Notes: generated by a model not told the origin, from the sequence alone. Numbered from the stretch's first letter, positions 7,570 to 16,587 are shown. The stretch: 39,925 bases of DNA from Eubacterium sp. UBA3782 (GCA_002368795.1 DFFG01000050.1:19969-59893); one strand, 5' to 3'. Numbers and translations are program-made.

Positions 7570-8622
7570 TTAACGGTACTGGTACCTGTTTTTCGAATTG
7601 TCCAGGTGCTCCTTCATGTAGCGGACAGCACCCTCACTGTCCCTTGAAAGAATGGCACCATAGATCAGCTGATGTTCCTCATAGATCGCCTTCATCTGCT
7701 CCTCAGTAACCATGCCTGTGGCGCTGACCTGACGCATCAGATTACTGATCGTCTGGATCATCGTATAGATCACAGCATTGCCTGAGCATTCGGCGATACA
7801 CAGATGAAACTCCACATCATTGTTCAGCAGCACCTTTGCGTCATTGTTCATGTACGCATCCCGGATCCTGCCGGTCACATCATTGAGATGCTCCCGTGCC
7901 TTCTCGTCATCGCTTTTAGCAGCGAGCTCAGCTGCCTTCAGCTCCAGCATATCACGAAGCTCCAGGATCTCATCGATCTGGTCGCCGTTCAGGAAGATGG
8001 ACCAGGACAGCGGGATGATAAAGAATCCGGCTTCACTGTTGCTGATGAAGGTTCCCTGGCCTGGCCGTATATCGATCATCCCCAGTACATCCAGAACCTT
8101 CAGAGCTTCACGTACAGCCGAACGCCCGACACCGAACTTCTCAGCAAGGGTACGGTCAGATTCGATCTTGTCGCCCCGCTTCAGCTTTTTCTCCAGAAAC
8201 TGCCCGGCAAAATACATCGTCATCCGGTCGAGCAGCTGTTTGATATTGCCTTTTTTCGACGTATCTCCCTGTGCAGGTACCGGTTCCTTCTGATCATCCA
8301 GAACAAGATCCAGACGCTCAGCAAATCTCTCCGGTTCTTCCGTAAAGAGCAGCACATCGATCCCCAGTGCATCGGCTGAAGCGAGGATGACCTCATCCAG
8401 CCTGACTCCGCCCTTTGCCTCCAGATTTGACAGGGTCGCTATGCTCATCGCTGCTTTGCCGCTGTCATCCGTCAGAAACTGACTGATAAAGTCCTTCTGG
8501 GTAAGTCCCAGATGATGACGCAGATAACGGACATTGTTTCTTTTGTTTTCAGGGATGCGATTCATCTCTTCTACAGGCTCCTCCGCATGGGTTTGCCTAT
8601 AGTTTAAAATAAGTTCATCCAC
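7570..8622 (-). CDS. XRE-GntR(FCD) fusion transcriptional regulator
   Basis: A 350-residue regulator with two different DNA-binding modules. Residues about 27-78 look like a Cro/C1 helix-turn-helix (YLRHHLGLTQKDFI...SIATLSNLEAKGG). Residues about 125-192 are a GntR winged helix (SDRTLAEKFGVGRSAVREALKVLDVLGMIDIRPGQGTFI). Residues about 215-340 are an all-helical FCD effector domain. FCD regulators typically bind carboxylate metabolites; ureidoglycolate, oxalurate, allantoate or glyoxylate would fit, but this is inference. The reading frame starts with GTG at 8622, ten bases after AGGAG; no in-frame ATG fits as well. A palindrome AAACCGGTTT (8647-8656) lies just upstream. Ordinary FadR-type regulators are about 230 residues, so the extra N-terminal domain is unusual. 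Confidence 0.88.
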   Translation of the reverse strand: MDELILNYRQTHAEEPVEEMNRIPENKRNNVRYLRHHLGLTQKDFISQFLTDDSGKAAMSIATLSNLEAKGGVRLDEVILASADALGIDVLLFTEEPERFAERLDLVLDDQKEPVPAQGDTSKKGNIKQLLDRMTMYFAGQFLEKKLKRGDKIESDRTLAEKFGVGRSAVREALKVLDVLGMIDIRPGQGTFISNSEAGFFIIPLSWSIFLNGDQIDEILELRDMLELKAAELAAKSDDEKAREHLNDVTGRIRDAYMNNDAKVLLNNDVEFHLCIAECSGNAVIYTMIQTISNLMRQVSATGMVTEEQMKAIYEEHQLIYGAILSRDSEGAVRYMKEHLDNSKNRYQYR

Positions 8623-8678
8623 TTTTCAACTACTCCTAAATAAAAGAAACCGGTTTTTATTGTTCTGATTTCCATACA

Positions 8679-8715
8679 GTCCGCGCAGCAGGCTTCGTTC
8701 TCCTGCCACGCGGAC
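8679..8715. terminator. Hairpin after the LctP-type permease gene
   Basis: GTCCGCG (8679-8685) and CGCGGAC (8709-8715) pair, continued by GCAGG/CCTGC. It lies between the permease stop and the regulator start, both on the minus strand. No long T run follows, so partial termination or message processing is possible. Confidence 0.5.
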
Positions 8716-8779
8716 CGTTAATAAGTATTTGTTTTCATTCATCCGGCCATCCGCTGCCAGATGGCAGCTTCCGACCTGA

Positions 8780-10396
8780 TCAAAGCACAACCAGTGTGAT
8801 GAAAAGGATCACGCCTACGATGATGGCGGTTGCCAGCGTCAGAGGCAGGATCTTTCTAAGGACAAGACCCTCTTTGCCGAGGATACCGGCAGTGGTCGTT
8901 CCCAGAATAATGTTGCCCGGGCAGATCGTATTTCCGATCGCGCCGCCGGCGGTCTGTGCACCGAGGATCGGTGCGGGATCAAATCCAAGAAGCTTGGCAG
9001 TCGTCATCTGGAATTCACCAAAGAGGACGTTGGATGCCATGTTGGAGCTGGTCATAAAGGAACCAAGGGTTCCGACCACCGGTGCAAGCGCTGCATAGCC
9101 CTTGCCCAGAACCTGGGCAATGCCTCTGGCCAGGACAACGGTCTGGCCGGTGCCGCCCATCAGACGGGACATGACCAGGAAGGCGATAACAGCTACTGCA
9201 GACGGAATGGTCTCCTCTACAGACTTCTTCAGAACAGTGCCAAAGCCCTTTGCATCTGCCCAGCCATGCTTCATGAAGAAGAGATAGCCGATACAGGAGG
9301 ACAGCATCAGGAAGAAGAATGCGTGTGTAAACAGTGCGACCGGTGAATACTGCTCAGCAGCAGCATTGACATAATTGTAACCAGTGACCGTCTCCGGGAA
9401 AGCAAAGCCGATCTTGAACTGGCCCATGAAATTCTTTACCGGCGGGATCAGAAGAACAAACAGAGTAACAGCAGTCAGCAGGATGTAGGGGAAGAAGGCC
9501 TGTGCCATGTTCATTCCCTCAGGCATATCAACATCTGCACCTGCGCCTGTCTTGGAGCGGTCCATGATCGGGCTCTCCTCGATGCTCCATGCCTCGCCAT
9601 ACATCTTTGTACGTCCAAGCAGAACGCTGACAACAAGAGCGATGCAGCAGGGAACGAAGCAGGCAAGTGTCTGGTTGACCTGGGAAAGTGCCAGCTGGCC
9701 GCCGCCCTGGATCAGGGAGATCAGCGCGATTGCCGGGAAGCCTTTCTTGAGGGCCTTCATACCGCCGTAGAACCAGCAGATCGCAACGCCGGTGATGGCA
9801 TTCCAGATCCAGATGAAGGCTGCTGCCCATGCAGCTGTTGCCAGAAGCATTGCAGGATCCTCAGACAGGTTGGTCGTTGCCACCAGCTGATCCCATGCGA
9901 CAGCCAGGGTACCGAAGGTATTGCCCCATGCATGACCGCACAGCGGGATGATAACAGCATACAGCGGATTTACGCCAAGACCGACCAGCAGCGGAGCGCC
10001 GACAGCGACCGGAACGCCGAAACCGGTGATACCCTGCAGGAAGCTGACGAATACCCAGCCGATGATGATGATCTGCAGGAGCTCATTCGGAGTAAAATTC
10101 TGCATGCCCTTACGGAATACTTTGAAAGCACCAACATGATCGCTGACCTCATAGATCAGGATCGCAGGCCATACGACCAGAAGAACAGTAACTGCACTCC
10201 AGAGACCCTTTCCGGCTTCAAGAAGCAGAAGTCCCGGTGTTGCCTTGTAAAGAGCAAGTGCGGTAACAAGTGCGATCAGCATGCCGACCGGTGCTGCCTT
10301 TGCTGCGCCCCACTGGAAGCCCAGCATCAGGATCATCAGAACAACGATCGGTGCGAATGCAGCGACCCACATCAGTAAATTTAACGGAATTTCCAT
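8780..10396 (-). CDS. LctP/GlcA-type organic acid permease
   Basis: A 538-residue polytopic membrane protein of the L-lactate permease family. Family features include QGITGFGVPVAVGAPLLVGLGV near residues 120-140, GHAWGNTFGTLAVAWDQL near 154-171, and a C-terminal GSFMTSSNMASNVLFGEFQ segment. Family members carry lactate or glycolate with H+. Sitting 70 bases after carbamate kinase in a ureide operon, it could move an acid of this pathway, for example oxamate (the end product of oxalurate cleavage), glycolate or ureidoglycolate. That is inference from position only. The start ATG follows GAGGAGGTAGT. Confidence 0.87.
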   Translation of the reverse strand: MEIPLNLLMWVAAFAPIVVLMILMLGFQWGAAKAAPVGMLIALVTALALYKATPGLLLLEAGKGLWSAVTVLLVVWPAILIYEVSDHVGAFKVFRKGMQNFTPNELLQIIIIGWVFVSFLQGITGFGVPVAVGAPLLVGLGVNPLYAVIIPLCGHAWGNTFGTLAVAWDQLVATTNLSEDPAMLLATAAWAAAFIWIWNAITGVAICWFYGGMKALKKGFPAIALISLIQGGGQLALSQVNQTLACFVPCCIALVVSVLLGRTKMYGEAWSIEESPIMDRSKTGAGADVDMPEGMNMAQAFFPYILLTAVTLFVLLIPPVKNFMGQFKIGFAFPETVTGYNYVNAAAEQYSPVALFTHAFFFLMLSSCIGYLFFMKHGWADAKGFGTVLKKSVEETIPSAVAVIAFLVMSRLMGGTGQTVVLARGIAQVLGKGYAALAPVVGTLGSFMTSSNMASNVLFGEFQMTTAKLLGFDPAPILGAQTAGGAIGNTICPGNIILGTTTAGILGKEGLVLRKILPLTLATAIIVGVILFITLVVL

Positions 10397-10466
10397 ACTA
10401 CCTCCTCATTTCCGGTCCTGCCAGAAAGCCGCATTACCTGCGGCAAGGCATCGCCGGTCCTCTGTT

Positions 10467-11402
10467 TCATTTGTGTATAACTGTTCCAGTCTTTCCTGCG
10501 ATGCCGTCGGCAGCCTTGTCCAGAAGCGTGATCAGCGCGCTCCTGCCCTCTCCGGATTCCGCAAAGCGGATAGCTGCCTCTACCTTTGGAAGCATGGATC
10601 CCTTGGCGAACTGTTCTTCCTCGATATACTGCTTTGCCTGTGCGACCGTCAGGTCAGACAGCCATTCCTGATTCGGTTTGCCAAAGTTGATGGCGACCTT
10701 CTCAACAGCTGTCAGAATGACCAGGAAATCGGCGCCCAGACAGGCGGCCAGAAGCGAACTTGCGTTATCCTTGTCGATAACAGCATTGGAACCGACCAGA
10801 CGTCCATGCGGATCGCTGACGACCGGGATACCGCCGCCGCCGCAGGTGATGACAACATGGCCTGCACCGACCAGTGTCTTTATTGTCTCCAGCTCACGGA
10901 TCCGCATGGGCATCGGAGAAGCGACGACCTGACGGTAGCCTCTGCCTGCATCCTCCATGCAGGTGATTCCCTGAGCCTCGAGCTTATCCGCCTGCTCCTT
11001 TGTCAGGAAGCTTCCGATCGGCTTTGTCGGATTGGAAAAAGCCGGATCAGCCGGATCGACCTCGACCTGGGAAAGAATGGTAGATACCTTCTTATCGATA
11101 CCTCTTGCAAGAAGCTCATATTTGACGGCATTCTGCAGATCGATCCCGATATATCCCTGGCTCATGGCCACACTGTAGGGAAGGGGGATCTGGTTTGCCG
11201 GATCTTCAAGATACAGCTTGTCCATTGCCTTCTGGATCATGCCGACCTGCGGTCCGTTTCCATGCGTAATGATCAGGTCATCGCCTCTCTCGATCAGATC
11301 GACGATTACCTTTGCGGTCTTGGCAACGGCTTCCTGCTGCTCTTTAACATTATTGCCCAGGGCGTTGCCTCCGAGGGCGATAACGATCTTTCTCTTTGCC
11401 AT
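10467..11402 (-). CDS. arcC: Carbamate kinase
   Basis: A 311-residue cytoplasmic kinase, the normal family length. It carries the amino-acid-kinase signatures KIVIALGGNALG at 5-16, ITHGNGPQVG near 45-54, and the carbamate-kinase features PLPYSVAMSQGYIG and CGGGGIPVV. It converts carbamoyl phosphate and ADP to ATP, CO2 and ammonia. The genes upstream code for the predicted carbamoyl-phosphate-producing step, so it fits the E. coli AllK (YbcF) role rather than arginine deiminase catabolism: no arcA or arcB is present. The start ATG follows GGAGAGGAGCTAGGT. Confidence 0.95.
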   Translation of the reverse strand: MAKRKIVIALGGNALGNNVKEQQEAVAKTAKVIVDLIERGDDLIITHGNGPQVGMIQKAMDKLYLEDPANQIPLPYSVAMSQGYIGIDLQNAVKYELLARGIDKKVSTILSQVEVDPADPAFSNPTKPIGSFLTKEQADKLEAQGITCMEDAGRGYRQVVASPMPMRIRELETIKTLVGAGHVVITCGGGGIPVVSDPHGRLVGSNAVIDKDNASSLLAACLGADFLVILTAVEKVAINFGKPNQEWLSDLTVAQAKQYIEEEQFAKGSMLPKVEAAIRFAESGEGRSALITLLDKAADGIAGKTGTVIHK

Positions 11403-11477
11403 ACCTAGCTCCTCTCCTGCAGTCTTTACGTCCGGCCGGATCTAGCCGGCACGGTCAAAGCCGCAGTTTTCTAAAAT

Positions 11478-11515
11478 GTCCGCACACACCTGCCTGCAGG
11501 CAGATGTGTGCGGAC
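11478..11515. terminator. Strong intercistronic hairpin between the FdrA-YlbE and carbamate kinase genes
   Basis: GTCCGCACACA (11478-11488) and TGTGTGCGGAC (11505-11515) form a perfect 11-bp stem around an inner CTGCCTGCAGGCAG palindrome. It follows the FdrA-YlbE stop on the minus strand. There is no T tract, so it looks more like a transcript-processing or stability element than a complete terminator. Confidence 0.55.
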
Positions 11516-11543
11516 CTGCAGATTATTTCAATTCAGTTAAGAC

Positions 11544-14500
11544 TCAGCCCTCGAAGCCCATCTTCTTTGCATATGCCATAACTGCCTTTGTGAAGCAGTC
11601 CATTGGCGGATGTACCGTACCTGCACCGATCTGGCCAAAGCCGGCGATGCGGTGTGCGATACCGGTATTGATGACAGGAGTGATGCCCTTCTCCACGACC
11701 AGTCTGGCGTCGATACCAAGGCAGATGCCCTGGAAGTTCCAGGTCGGAACCGTGAAGTTCGGGTTGCGGTCGATGGTGATCTCGGTCATCTCGTTGGATG
11801 TGCGGAGCGCATCCTCGTAGCCGCCGGCACCGACAAAACGGGTAACTGCCGGAGCAGCGATCATGGCCATACCGCCGACACCAAAGGTCTCAGTGATGGC
11901 GCTGTCACCCATATCTGCGCAGGCATCCTCGGCATCATAGCCGGTGAAGTACAGACCCTGCGGTGTGTTGACCGGGCCGGTGAACCACTCATCGCCCATG
12001 CCGGCGATGCGGATACCAAACTCATAGCCGTTCCGGCACATTGCGGTAACGATCGTACCCTCGGTAACGGTTCTGGCTGCATCCATGACTGCCTTGCCGG
12101 TAGCCATCATGATGTTCAGGAAGAACTGATCGGTATCAGCCAGGAACTTGATGACATCGTATTTATCCTTGTCATTGAGATCCATTTCGGTGATCAGCGG
12201 AGCCATCTCCTTCAGGAAGCAGAGGGAAGCCGCAATATTTCTCTGATGGAACTCATCGCCCATGGCAACTGCTTTTGCGATCAGCGGATTGATGGCCAGG
12301 CCATTCTCTTTGCTGCGCAGTGCGCGTCCAAGAACCGGACCCAGAACATCTCTCATCCAGCGCAGACGCTCAATAACATCCTCGGAATACGCACCGAAGC
12401 GGAGCACTTTGCCGATACCCTCGTTCATGGTGCAGTATGCGCGGTTGCCGTCTGTCTGGTTCTCAACTACAAATACGGCCATATTCGGAGATGTGATGCC
12501 GCCCATCGGGCCAACTGCATTCACGTGATGGCAGGGGATGAATTTCACCTCGCCGTTCTCCAGCATCTTTCTGGCCTCAGCCTCGGTATCTGCCCACTCC
12601 TCAAAGAGGACGGCGCCGACACAGCTGCCCTGCATCGGATCGGGCATGTTCTCATAGGCTACCGGCGGGCCGGCATGCAGCAGCACCTTGCCCTCGGCCA
12701 GCTCCGGAATTACTTCCTTTGCACGGACGTTGTCGATCAGAACAGGCTGGCTGGCAACGACCTTTGCGATGACGCGGCGGTTTGCGTCGTCGACTGCATC
12801 GATATTTCTCAGGTAATTCAGAGCCTTGATCATCTGGAGATCTCCACCTGCGGGCGGCATCCAGTCGTACTGGACGGTCTCGCAGCCAAACTCCTCACAG
12901 ACCTCAGCGAAGCTCTTCAGGCCGACGTTGATGATGCGCGGCTTCTCGGACAGAAGCTCACGAAGCTTGTCGGACGGTACAGCCTTCTCGACCTCGACCA
13001 CCTTGCGCGGACGGATCTCCTTCTCGGGCTCCTCGAAATCTCTTCCGATGGCACGGATTGCGGTGCGGCAGGCCAGCTTGTTGTTCTCGCAGACGATAAC
13101 ACCAGCCTCTGTCAGCTTGCGGACAGCCTCATCGTAGCCCTGGAAATCCTTTCTGGTTCCGCAGACGGTGCCGACGAAGAATACCTTGCGGCCAAGAGCC
13201 TCTGCCTTCTTCTTCAGCTCGATGATGGAGGGAAGCAGTGCGCCTGCCATATCGGGATGGGAGCCATAGCCCAGCATGAAGTCAAGAAGGATAACACCGG
13301 TGGACGGATCGTCGATGGCATCCTGCATGCACTCGATACGCTTGCCGGGGTCGATCATCGGATGAGGTCTTCCCTGGGTATAAGCGTCATCGCCGAGGTC
13401 GACAACAACGTTGCCGTCCAGCTGCAGCATGTAGCCTTCGATATCTTCCGGGGGAACTTCGCAGTGCATGGCATCCTTGATCAGCATAGCTGCCTCGTTT
13501 GCCAGGGTACCGCCGGAATAGTAAGCCTTGATGGTCTTGTTCTCAGAAGCATCGAAGAACTCGGACTCGTCGATATCGATGGTCGCATCCGGGATCTTCT
13601 CGCCGCGTACCAGGCCGACGGCCAGACGGGCTGCCTCATCCAGTGTATATGCGTGGTAGAAATTCTCCTCATGGAAGGTCGGCTTCTCACCTACAAAGAG
13701 GGTAACGATCGGCTTTGTAAAGCTGGAAAGACGGGCAGCGATCTTGTCGCGGACCTCCTTTGCCGGCGGCTTGGACAGGATGATCAGGCACTTGACAGTG
13801 TCATCATCTTCCATGGCATCGATCATATCCATCATGGTGATGCCGCCGATCTCAGCTCTCAGGTCACGTCCGCCGATACCGATGGCGTTGGTAACGCCCT
13901 CGCCCAGACGGTCGATGATAGTGGTCAGCTCCTGGATACCGGTTCCGGAAGCACCGATGATGCCGATGGAGCCGGGAGCTACCTTGTTGGTAAATGCGAT
14001 CGGCACGCTCTGGATGATGCCGGTACCGCAGTCAGGACCCATAACAGCAAGTCCCTTTGCATGAGCCTTCTCCTTCAGAGCTTTCTCGTCCTCGATCGTG
14101 ACATTGTCGCTGAACATGAATACGTTCAGGCCCTCGTCGAGCGCGCGGTCTGCCTCAAGGGCTGCATATGCACCGGGGATGGAGATAACTGCCAGGTTGG
14201 CCTCGGGAAGTTTCTTCAGAGCCTTCTCCCAGGACTTAACGCTCTCGCTGCCCTTTGCGGCAACTGCGCCCTCAGACTGCTTCTTGATAAACTCCTCGGT
14301 CTTCTCCATAATGGTATCGAGAATAGCCTCGTCATCAACATCTGCAACAACGACCATGTCGTTGGCATTGGATGCCTGCAGCTCCTCTGTGTCAAGACCT
14401 GCCTGCTTGAAAATGTCCTTGTTGGCAGGTGTTGCCATCATGACCTGGACTTTTTTTACACCTTCGATGGTGGTCAGCTCATTGGTCAGAAGCATCAGGA

Positions 14501-14546
14501 CTACGGAATCCTGATAACTGCCCTTTTTCACTCTTGTATATAACAT
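11544..14546 (-). CDS. fdrA: FdrA-YlbE (DUF1116) fusion, oxamate carbamoyltransferase-type
   Basis: A 1000-residue cytoplasmic protein joining two proteins that are separate in E. coli. Residues 1 to about 515 match FdrA, a succinyl-CoA-synthetase-like fold (GPDCGTG at 170-176, GIIGASGTG at 195-203). Residues from about 535 to the end match the DUF1116/YlbE family (KPRIINVGLKSF, SCVGAVLFEEWA, CHHVNAVGPMGGITSP, NTGIAHRIAGFGQIGAGTVHPP). In E. coli, FdrA, YlbE and YlbF (AllF, AllG, AllH) have been reported to form the long-missing oxamate carbamoyltransferase, which turns oxalurate and phosphate into oxamate and carbamoyl phosphate. The third component (DUF2877) is encoded at 24657, and carbamate kinase follows immediately. 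The start ATG is preceded by AAAGGAGTATCAGA. Subunit identity is strong; activity of the fused form is inferred. Confidence 0.92.
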   Translation of the reverse strand: MLYTRVKKGSYQDSVVLMLLTNELTTIEGVKKVQVMMATPANKDIFKQAGLDTEELQASNANDMVVVADVDDEAILDTIMEKTEEFIKKQSEGAVAAKGSESVKSWEKALKKLPEANLAVISIPGAYAALEADRALDEGLNVFMFSDNVTIEDEKALKEKAHAKGLAVMGPDCGTGIIQSVPIAFTNKVAPGSIGIIGASGTGIQELTTIIDRLGEGVTNAIGIGGRDLRAEIGGITMMDMIDAMEDDDTVKCLIILSKPPAKEVRDKIAARLSSFTKPIVTLFVGEKPTFHEENFYHAYTLDEAARLAVGLVRGEKIPDATIDIDESEFFDASENKTIKAYYSGGTLANEAAMLIKDAMHCEVPPEDIEGYMLQLDGNVVVDLGDDAYTQGRPHPMIDPGKRIECMQDAIDDPSTGVILLDFMLGYGSHPDMAGALLPSIIELKKKAEALGRKVFFVGTVCGTRKDFQGYDEAVRKLTEAGVIVCENNKLACRTAIRAIGRDFEEPEKEIRPRKVVEVEKAVPSDKLRELLSEKPRIINVGLKSFAEVCEEFGCETVQYDWMPPAGGDLQMIKALNYLRNIDAVDDANRRVIAKVVASQPVLIDNVRAKEVIPELAEGKVLLHAGPPVAYENMPDPMQGSCVGAVLFEEWADTEAEARKMLENGEVKFIPCHHVNAVGPMGGITSPNMAVFVVENQTDGNRAYCTMNEGIGKVLRFGAYSEDVIERLRWMRDVLGPVLGRALRSKENGLAINPLIAKAVAMGDEFHQRNIAASLCFLKEMAPLITEMDLNDKDKYDVIKFLADTDQFFLNIMMATGKAVMDAARTVTEGTIVTAMCRNGYEFGIRIAGMGDEWFTGPVNTPQGLYFTGYDAEDACADMGDSAITETFGVGGMAMIAAPAVTRFVGAGGYEDALRTSNEMTEITIDRNPNFTVPTWNFQGICLGIDARLVVEKGITPVINTGIAHRIAGFGQIGAGTVHPPMDCFTKAVMAYAKKMGFEG

Positions 14547-14583
14547 TCTGATACTCCTTTGCGTCTCAGCAGGGTTCTCTTAG

Positions 14584-15636
14584 TTACTCCGCAAAACGGT
14601 TCTTGTGATCGTATCTGTCGAAATGAATGGCATCGCCCTTCAGATAATCGACCAGCTCATCCACGACATCGATGCCGCCGGTTGCATAATAGCGGTCTCT
14701 TCTCATGACAGCGCGCTCGCCGGGATAGTAGACCTTGCCATAGCCCTCTGCAGCGGGAACAGCGCCCAGCTCATCGAGGCATGCGGACATTCTCTTCTCA
14801 AACTCTTCCTTGCCGATGAAGCGGGCCGGATCGATGACGATGTGCATCTGGCCAAGCTGACGAGGCTCGGAAAGATCATGGTACATGGAGGTGACATGCT
14901 TGCCGTAGGGAACGCCCAGCAGAACACCGGAGAAAACATCTACCAGCATCATCAGGCCATAACCCTTTGCGCCTGCGATCGGAACCAGAGCGTTGACCAG
15001 GTTCGGATCGGTAACCGGAAGTCCCTTCTCATCAACTGCCCAGTCAGCCGGGATCGGCTCATGTTTGGACTTCTTGTCAAGGATCTTGCCCCAGGCCTGA
15101 ACGGTCGTTGCCATATCAAAGACGACGGTTCTCTCGTCAGCGGTCGGTGCTGCGAAGGAAATGGGGTTCGTGCCATAGAAGGGCTCTGTACCGCCATAGG
15201 GGATCGCCATCGGATCGGACTGGCAGAAGGAGATCGCAAGAAGGCCTTCCTTTGCTGCCATCTCGGTGTAGTAGCCGATGGAACCGCTGTGAGACATGTT
15301 TGCCATGCCGACGATTGCTGCGCCGCTTTCCTTTGCCATCGCGATTGCCTTTTCCATGCCTTCCTTTGCGATGACGTAGCCGATGCCGTTGTCGCCGTCA
15401 AAGATTCCGGTGCTGGGGCCTGTCTGGGTCCAGGTAAACTTGGGATCCACGGTAATGCCGCCCTTGAAAATACGCTCGCTGTAGTACTCTACGCGAACAG
15501 CGCCGTGAGAGGCATATCCTCTCTCATGAGACCATGTCAGAATCTCAGCGGTCGTCTCAGCGTGATCCTCATGCAGACCCGCCTGCATCATTTTGTGCTT
15601 CATCAGGTCCTTTAATTCCTGTCTCTGCAGTTTCAT
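14584..15636 (-). CDS. allD: Ureidoglycolate dehydrogenase (NAD+)
   Basis: A 350-residue protein of the LDH2/malate-lactate dehydrogenase family, matching AllD in length. Residues lining the AllD active site can be read at equivalent positions: S43-H44 in ASHGAVRVEYY, Y52, H116 in NMSHSGSIGYY, and D141. It oxidises (S)-ureidoglycolate to oxalurate with NAD+. It sits between the predicted upstream enzyme gene (allE, 65 bases away) and the predicted downstream enzyme gene (FdrA-YlbE, 37 bases away), in exact pathway order. Start ATG after CGGAGGATAATT. The direct context makes the specific name much more likely than malate or sulfolactate dehydrogenase. Confidence 0.95.
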   Translation of the reverse strand: MKLQRQELKDLMKHKMMQAGLHEDHAETTAEILTWSHERGYASHGAVRVEYYSERIFKGGITVDPKFTWTQTGPSTGIFDGDNGIGYVIAKEGMEKAIAMAKESGAAIVGMANMSHSGSIGYYTEMAAKEGLLAISFCQSDPMAIPYGGTEPFYGTNPISFAAPTADERTVVFDMATTVQAWGKILDKKSKHEPIPADWAVDEKGLPVTDPNLVNALVPIAGAKGYGLMMLVDVFSGVLLGVPYGKHVTSMYHDLSEPRQLGQMHIVIDPARFIGKEEFEKRMSACLDELGAVPAAEGYGKVYYPGERAVMRRDRYYATGGIDVVDELVDYLKGDAIHFDRYDHKNRFAE

Positions 15637-15670
15637 AATTATCCTCCGATTATCAAGTTTGATCAGTCAG

Positions 15671-15695
15671 GCGGCCCGGCACCCTGCCGGGCCGC
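15671..15695. terminator. Intercistronic hairpin between allE and allD
   Basis: GCGGCCCGGC (15671-15680) and GCCGGGCCGC (15686-15695) form a perfect 10-bp GC stem with an ACCCT loop, right after the allE stop on the minus strand. Without a T run on that strand it probably stabilises or punctuates the message. Confidence 0.55.
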
Positions 15696-15701
15696 TGTTA
15701 T

Positions 15702-16493
15702 TTACAGTTCGACCTCTCTGTTGCAGTCCTTGGAGTAGATGTAGGTCAGGGCCTCTTCTCTTCCCTCATCGCCGACAGCGTAGCAGCACTGCGGGCAGTA
15801 GGAATCCATGAATACATAATCGCCCTTCTTGACCGGGATCCATGTATCATCCAGCTTGTACATGCTCTTTCCGGAGAGGAACAGCATGCCGTGCTCCTGA
15901 TAATGCGTCTCGACATAGCCGTGGGAAGCGCCGATCGCGAACTTCAGAACATGCATGTTCATGTCGAAGCCGAAATCTGTCGGAAGGAAATCTCTTACCC
16001 AGCAGTTGTTCATGCCTTCGTACTCCTGCCAGGGCAGATCTTCCTCGTTTGCGCATACGGTGTGGGCAGCGTAGCCCTCAACTGCAACATAACGTCTTCT
16101 GTAGAGATACAGTTTTGCGTCCTCCCCGCTCTTGTTTTCAAAGCAGAACGGCTTGTCTGCGGGAGAATAGATGTAGCCGCCCTTGGTGAGATCTGCTTCA
16201 ACATCTGCATTCTTTACGGAAACAGCACCCTCAACAACATACATGAAGGTTTCGATGCCATTGCCGCCGATGGCTGCGTTCTTTGCGCCTGCATGAGCAG
16301 TGATGAGATAATCCACAAACGAAGCGCCCATCTCGGGAGAGCCGAGGATCGTCAGATCACAATTCTCGTATCCGGGAATGCGGTTCTTTACCAGACCGTC
16401 CGGATCCAGCAGTACCCAGTTGTTTCTCTTTACGACAGATCTGGTCTCCAGCATCTCATCTCTGTAGCCAAGCTGATTGTTAAGATATCCCAT
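15702..16493 (-). CDS. allE: (S)-Ureidoglycine aminohydrolase
   Basis: A 263-residue bicupin that matches AllE (YlbA) along its length. The C-terminal cupin holds the metal-binding set E195, H197 and H201 in VETHYQEHG, with Q235 in YCPQCCY as the likely fourth Mn ligand. It releases ammonia from (S)-ureidoglycine to give (S)-ureidoglycolate. It is the first gene of the minus-strand operon that continues into allD, the FdrA-YlbE fusion and carbamate kinase. The ATG follows AAAAGGAG. A promoter (TTGAAA-N17-AATAAT, 16559-16587) and a putative operator (16536-16543) lie directly upstream. Confidence 0.95.
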   Translation of the reverse strand: MGYLNNQLGYRDEMLETRSVVKRNNWVLLDPDGLVKNRIPGYENCDLTILGSPEMGASFVDYLITAHAGAKNAAIGGNGIETFMYVVEGAVSVKNADVEADLTKGGYIYSPADKPFCFENKSGEDAKLYLYRRRYVAVEGYAAHTVCANEEDLPWQEYEGMNNCWVRDFLPTDFGFDMNMHVLKFAIGASHGYVETHYQEHGMLFLSGKSMYKLDDTWIPVKKGDYVFMDSYCPQCCYAVGDEGREEALTYIYSKDCNREVEL

Positions 16494-16535
16494 GTTGAAA
16501 ATCTCCTTTTAATTATTAAAAACTGATGGTTTATT

Positions 16536-16545
16536 GGTCAACCGG
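16536..16545. promoter_or_regulatory. Putative operator GGTCAACCGG at the allE promoter
   Basis: GGTCAACC at 16536-16543 (GGTTGACC on the transcribed minus strand) lies 15 bases downstream of the allE -10 box, inside the first transcribed bases. The same octamer recurs in equivalent positions at 23769 and 30296, and a 7/8 match is at 26064. Confidence 0.5.
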
Positions 16546-16558
16546 ATTTTACTATTCA

Positions 16559-16587
16559 ATTATTGCAAAATTTTCCCATTATTTCAA
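16559..16587 (-). promoter_or_regulatory. allE promoter
   Basis: On the minus strand TTGAAA (16587-16582), a 17-base spacer and AATAAT (16564-16559). The expected start point is near 16552, with the operator octamer just inside the transcript. Confidence 0.55.

Noticed and set aside
10467..11402. Arginine deiminase pathway assignment for carbamate kinase
   Set aside because: No arginine deiminase or ornithine carbamoyltransferase gene is present; the ureide genes explain it better.
11610..14543. 977-residue open frame antisense to the FdrA-YlbE gene
   Set aside because: It mirrors the codon pattern of the strongly supported FdrA-YlbE gene; composition is unlike a protein family and no ribosome site is present.
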